Origin: Gnetum montanum
Lineage: Eukaryota > Streptophyta > Gnetopsida > Gnetales > Gnetaceae
Direction of reading: 5' to 3'
Assembly (NCBI GenBank): GCA_015680685.1
Contig: MNCI01003059.1
Coordinates: forward strand, 264,691-328,690
Length of the DNA: 64,000 bases
Shown: positions 59,699 to 64,000 of the stretch, piece after piece
Layout of the letters: every line of letters starts with the position of its first letter
Position numbering within the stretch: position 1 is the first letter of the stretch
The notes under the pieces: model-generated
The model's database searches: none
Told to the model about the DNA's origin: nothing
Seen by the model: the letters and a program-made list of their open reading frames with translations, nothing else
Translations under genes and position numbers: made by a program

Positions 59699-62330
59699 AT
59701 GTCTTCTTCACATAGGACCAAGACTACATCACATGATGAAAGCTCTCAGAAATGATAGGATCTATACTGAAGAAAATTGAAGTGAACAACCTCAAGTAGG
59801 AGTTTTCTATGTTCATTTAGACACTTACTGCACTCAAAGACTACATTCAACTAGTGCAGAAAATCTTAGAGGAGATGAAGTAAGTCCTAGATCAAGGAGG
59901 ACCTCAAGGCCTAGGACCTCCTCTAAACCTAAACAAGATAAATCAAAGGACCAAAGGGAGAACTATAGAAGCTATGGCAATGCTCCTAACTCCTCATCTT
60001 CCTCTTCCTCTTCAACGTCTAGTTCTAACGAAGATGATCGTAGGTATAAAGATAGAGCTCCACTAGGGGGTCAAGATCAAGATAGAAATTGAACTTAAGG
60101 GCAAAATCAAAGACATTAAAATGAGCATAAACAAGATCATCACAATCAAACGAATAGAAATAGAAATTTTCATCACAACATGTTTGATGACAATGAATCC
60201 TTGTTGGCCACTAAGAGCCTAATGCAAATCATGGAGGTAGTTAAGATACTTAACATGCATCACAAGGAAAATCACCTACCCAGGCTTGATATGAATAATA
60301 TCCCTAAGTTCATGGGAGGCTATGATTTTGATCCACAACATCATCTAGAAGCCTTCCATGATGCTTGTGCCTTATACAACATCAAAAGTGGGTGGTAAAA
60401 GCTTAAGCTCTTTCTTAGGATACTAATCAACAAAGCTAAAAGTTGGTATAGATTGTTGGAACCAAGTTCCATCCACCAGTGGTCCACAATGCTGGAAATT
60501 TTCAACAAAAAATACCAAACCTATGTGAGAGCATCCAACCTAAGAAAACAAATCCTAGAGTGGAAGCAAGAAAATCATGAACCCTTGAATGTGGCCTTGG
60601 ATAGATACTATTCACTACTACATAGATGTCCCAACCATGATTTCTTTCAAAAAGAGCAACTTTTCCACATCATAGTTGGGCTTTGTAATGAAACAAGAGA
60701 GACCCTTGGGATGCATGCTCAAGGTCAATTATATGAACTAGGAACCCATCAGATACAAAGGCTAATCAGGCAGGTGGAAAAAGAAGAATGACAACTATGT
60801 AGATGGGAGAATGTAGAGGAAAATAACTTGGACCCAACTCTTCAAAAGAAGAGGGTCCATATTTATGACGAGGAAAAAGAGGCAACTATCAATGAGCTTG
60901 AAGAAAATTTTGATAAGATGTCAGAATGGATAAATGAGAAAGTCATAACTTGCGTAGAAACCATAGAGGAGAGAGTAATGCAAAACAAATCAAGTGATCA
61001 CAACAAAAGGAGGAAAAAGAACCAATAAATAGTTAGGAACACTTATTAGCAAAAAGGGAAAATGACCATAGAAGAAGAGGCTATAGACTTAACCACCAAA
61101 GAGAATGATGGATGTGACATTTGCCTATATGACCATCCAAAGGGATATTGCTTAGTCATGTTACATCTACATGAGTATTGGGCTTTTGCATTGAATCCAA
61201 AGTTTGTACAAAAGTAAATGCCTAAGAAATTATCTTATTCACAAGGTAATTATAAACAATCCTACAACTAACTATACTATCATAGTGGGACTTTTTATTA
61301 GCCTCAAAACTACTATCAATCGCAATGGAAAAACCCACAGTCATGGGGGAGGCCATCATCAAACCAGCACTACCTTTATTGCCAGCGAAACCCATATGGA
61401 TATTATGTTTAACAACATGTTTCCCTAACTATTTCCACTTCCTCTACCTCAAATTGCTACTACTACTCTCCCAAATATCATTGAACCACAACATCTTATA
61501 TGAGATCACCACCTCACAACTCCCACCCTCCATCATATCCTCAATATTCTCATACTCATCTCCACCATATGTCACCTCCAACAACATAGGAAGGTTTAGC
61601 ACCACAACATTAGTGAAAGAATGCCACTTGTGCTACGAACATACATGGTAATGATAATGCTAGTAGATCTCCACCACAATCTCAAAAACATCCTTTCTTT
61701 AGGATAGTTCCCATGCACAAGCACAAAACATGTAGACCTAATAGCACATCAACACTAGCAGAAGGCCAATTTGGTGCAACATCCTTCCTTGCCATATGTC
61801 TCCTAATCATACGCAAAAACCAACAACCATCACCACTCCAACACAAGACATAAACAATAAACCTATCATTGTGAAGAGAGAGAAAAATTCATGCATCACT
61901 AATAGTGAAGGGTGTAGTTGTGGGCCAAAAATTCAAAATATTAACATAGTCCACAACAAAGTTCAGGAGCAAGTGTGTGAGCAAAAACCAATCTATGTAG
62001 TAGCGACTAAACCAAAAGACACCTAGTGACTTGAAAATGAGAATATAAAATTGTTTCAAAGATGCATAGATGTAACTGATTCACTTATTAGTTCTAGAAT
62101 TAAGAAAATGGACCAAATAGAGGACTTAGACATAGATATCTTACACTTTGATTATATACCAAAAAAGAATATTAAACATGGAGACTTGGGAATTAAAATA
62201 GAAAATCAAGAAGAAGAAGTAAACACATGTAGATCCCCTAAAATAAAAATACCTTCAAGTCCAGATGAAGACAAATCTTTGAATGATCTAAACAAGACTA
62301 TCACCAATGTTAGATGTGCTACCACATGAT
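59699..62330 (+). pseudogene. Element C gag, broken
   Basis: ATG at 59699; a stop follows after 18 codons. The best-preserved copy of the Gag domain in the window lies at 60280-60790: LDMNNIPKFMGGYDFDPQHH, ACALYNIKSGW, a stop, then WSTMLEIFNKKYQTYVRASN and LNVALDRYYSLLHRCPNHDF. A charged segment (60828-61028) and an intact knuckle CDICLYDHPKGYC (61113-61151) follow. The Pro/Asn-rich tail is open at 61325-61651, 61796-62026 and 62051-62329. Stops and frameshifts at several points prevent a full product. Confidence 0.85.
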
Positions 62331-62570
62331 TAATTAAATCAGTAATAGTGACAATGATAGATGAGAAACCACTGGTTTATAACTAGGGGATTGTGTGGTC
62401 CATCTCTTGAATGTGTGACCATAAGATTAGTTGTGGAGGAGATGCTCCATCTTGGTTCAAGAACTAATAAGTATTTTTCACTTTTTTTTTACAATTTTTT
62501 ATCATTTTTCTATTTCTTCCAAAATTTTTTGATTCTTCACATGTTTTTCATTTCTTAATATTTTTATTTT

Positions 62571-62575
62571 CTTTG
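62571..62575 (+). repeat. Presumed left target duplication of element D (CTTTG)
   Basis: CTTTG stands before the LTR start TGATGAATC; the right copy lies outside the window, so this is unconfirmed. Confidence 0.35.
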
Positions 62576-63415
62576 TGATGAATCATGATTCATTGGGCTT
62601 CGATATTGGGCCCTTGATATCGGATTTATGATATCAAGTACGCGATATCACGACTTAAGTAACGATATCGGGTACACGATATCGTGACTCCTATGTGGGC
62701 TTATAAATACACATGTAAGTGCACGGAGGAAAAAAGAAGTAAGTTAAGATAATCTTTTAGTTTTCATTTTTAGTTCTTCTCAACCCTTTCTCCCAGTGCA
62801 TGCCCATAGTGTGATGATTGTAATTGTATGGCATCCTTTATTTGAGTGTGACATACTTGGACACGCACATGACCGAAAATAAAGATCGAGATTATTTCAT
62901 CATTGCAACATTCAGTTAGTTTAATTATTTAATTGTTATTGTTATTAAATGCGAAATGAATACGACTTAATCAAAAGCATCTACGTGTGACTACTTGGTA
63001 TCCTAGTAGCGTACTTGGGCCATGAGCTTGGTAATCCCAGTGGTAGTCATGCACGAGGTCCGAGATGTGTACAGATGATTAAGGAATGAATGCTCATCGC
63101 ACTTAGGCTAGCTTAGATTTTCTCTCCCTATCTCCTATTAGTTTAACTCTCTCTCCCCTTTCCTCCTAGCTTAATTAAAGATTACTTTCCATTGTCTCTA
63201 GGAGCAGCATTAGTTTAGAAACACATCATACACCTCACTCTGGACTAAACCATACATGAAAAAGCAAATACTAGTCTAGGTGGGAAGACAATGAACTACG
63301 ATCAACGAGTAACTATCTAGATACCAGAACTAGCCTATCTGCAGAGTTTGACTAGATCGTGCATGAAACACTTGTATTCGTATGGTTGAGTGTAGGGGTA
63401 CCTCGCCACTAATCA
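62576..63415 (+). repeat. Element D 5' LTR (840 bases)
   Basis: TGATGAATCATGATTC to CCACTAATCA. GATATC-type palindromes fill 62598-62690, just before the TATA-like GCTTATAAATACACATG near 62699. Confidence 0.88.
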
Positions 63416-63416
63416 T

Positions 63417-63435
63417 TGGCACTGTTTTCAGGGAT
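63417..63435 (+). promoter_or_regulatory. Primer binding site of element D (tRNA-Asp)
   Basis: TGGCACTGTTTTCAGGGAT, one base after the LTR, 14 of 19 matches to the tRNA-Asp complement. Confidence 0.78.
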
Positions 63436-63549
63436 GATGCTAGTTATCTAGGTTAGTTATATCATACAAGATCACTGTAACAAAGTATTCATGATATATA
63501 TTTTAGAAAAGAAATTAATCTCAACCAATTCACACACAAATTTACAACC

Positions 63550-64000
63550 ATGTCTCTCTCACAAGACTATGACAATGCAATAACTAGTGAGGCAATTCAC
63601 TGGAGAACCAACAAATTATATAATGATGAAGATGAATTTTGGAGTGCCCAACCAGATGTAGGGGTTTCCTATGAACATAAACGAAGGTAACATCATCCCA
63701 ACTCACGAATGCATAACATACTTAGTGACGATGAACCCCTACTGGCCACTACAAGCCTAACGAAAATACAAGAGGCTATTTGAATATCCCACAGGCATCG
63801 TAAGGAAACCCGTCTACCTAGACTTGACTTAAACAACTTTCCTAAGTTTTCGGGAGGCTATGATTTAGATTCACAACAACATTTATGAGCCTTCTACGAT
63901 GCTTGTGTATGGAACAATATCGATAATGGGTGGCAAAAAATTAAGCTCTTTCCTATGACACTCGTTGGCCACACAAAAGTATGGTATAGGTCCTTAAAAC
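63550..64000 (+). pseudogene. Element D gag, N-terminal part, runs off the edge
   Basis: MSLSQDYDNAITSEAIHWRT, a shortened basic region, DEPLLATTSLTKIQEAI, a stop, then RLPRLDLNNFPKFSGGYDLD-like sequence and WQKIKLFPMTLVGHTKVWYR. Two stops are seen. The Ser-rich and Asn/Arg-rich stretches present in A to C are missing here, so the N-terminal region is about 100 codons shorter. Confidence 0.8.

Larger units (their letters stand above)
49800..64000 (+). mobile_element. Element B: gag-bearing LTR retrotransposon, runs off the right edge
   Basis: Left LTR 49800-50683, tRNA-Asp primer site, gag (50806-53275), a second degraded reading frame (55264-57957), polypurine tract, and the start of the right LTR at 58182. 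The right LTR is cut at about 58562 by element C, which contains element D; the rest of the LTR must lie beyond the window. No pol domains were found between 50700 and 58180. The interior is about 7.5 kb, longer than A because of the second frame. Confidence 0.85.
58563..64000 (+). mobile_element. Element C: gag-only LTR retrotransposon inserted in the LTR of B
   Basis: Left LTR 58563-59568, tRNA-Asp primer site, gag 59699-62330. Its interior is cut at 62575 by element D. The presumed target duplication is AACTA at 58558-58562; the right copy lies beyond the window. No pol sequence is seen before the interruption. Confidence 0.82.
62576..64000 (+). mobile_element. Element D: gag-bearing LTR retrotransposon inserted in C (left part)
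   Basis: LTR 62576-63415, tRNA-Asp primer site 63417-63435, gag from 63550 to the window edge. Whether it carries pol cannot be seen. Confidence 0.85.

Overview
The window is nuclear DNA of a seed plant with a very large, repeat-rich genome, most likely a conifer or other gymnosperm. The evidence is one intact plant gene stretched over about 37 kb by two giant introns, dense nested retroelements, and a degraded Penelope-like element with a GIY-YIG domain (in land plants best known from conifer 'Dryad' elements). Species cannot be named from the sequence alone.

The one host gene is a calcineurin B-like calcium sensor of the CBL2/CBL3 clade, on the + strand. Eight coding exons (7739-7862, 7985-8067, 8690-8749, 29784-29892, 30174-30226, 30561-30641, 44045-44157, 44533-44590) join without a frameshift or stop into 681 bases, 226 residues, and every junction is GT/AG. 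Intron 3 is 21,034 bases and intron 6 is 13,403 bases. A GC-richer stretch ending in a splice donor near 5056 is probably the non-coding first exon, followed by a leader intron to 7711.

Region by region: 1-3320 is a tandem array of a ~615-base unit carrying a short conserved reading frame of unknown identity. 3330-7738 is upstream and leader sequence of the CBL gene. Intron 3 holds SINE-like repeats, two LINE fragments and a large LINE (LINE-1, ~12300-29060). LINE-1 is split by a gag-only LTR retrotransposon (element A, 12957-23888, target duplication CTTGG), which is itself split by a Ty1/copia element (14118-17447) and by a LINE 3' fragment. Intron 6 holds a nearly complete LINE (LINE-2, 31311-37430, poly(A) tail and duplication of at least 11 bases) and an antisense LINE (LINE-3) between two pieces of a Penelope-like element. 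Downstream, 44.6-49.8 kb holds small repeats and a LINE fragment. From 49800 to the end, three gag-only LTR elements (B, C, D) are nested inside one another.

A to D share a primer binding site complementary to tRNA-Asp, a related Gag with a C-X2-C-X3-H-X4-C knuckle, and no recognisable protease, reverse transcriptase or integrase. They therefore look like a non-autonomous Gag-bearing family related to Ty3/gypsy. Element B has an extra coiled-coil reading frame, and the LINE-1/2/3 family has a conserved 3' domain I do not recognise. Most element genes are broken; the CBL gene is the only reading frame that looks functional.
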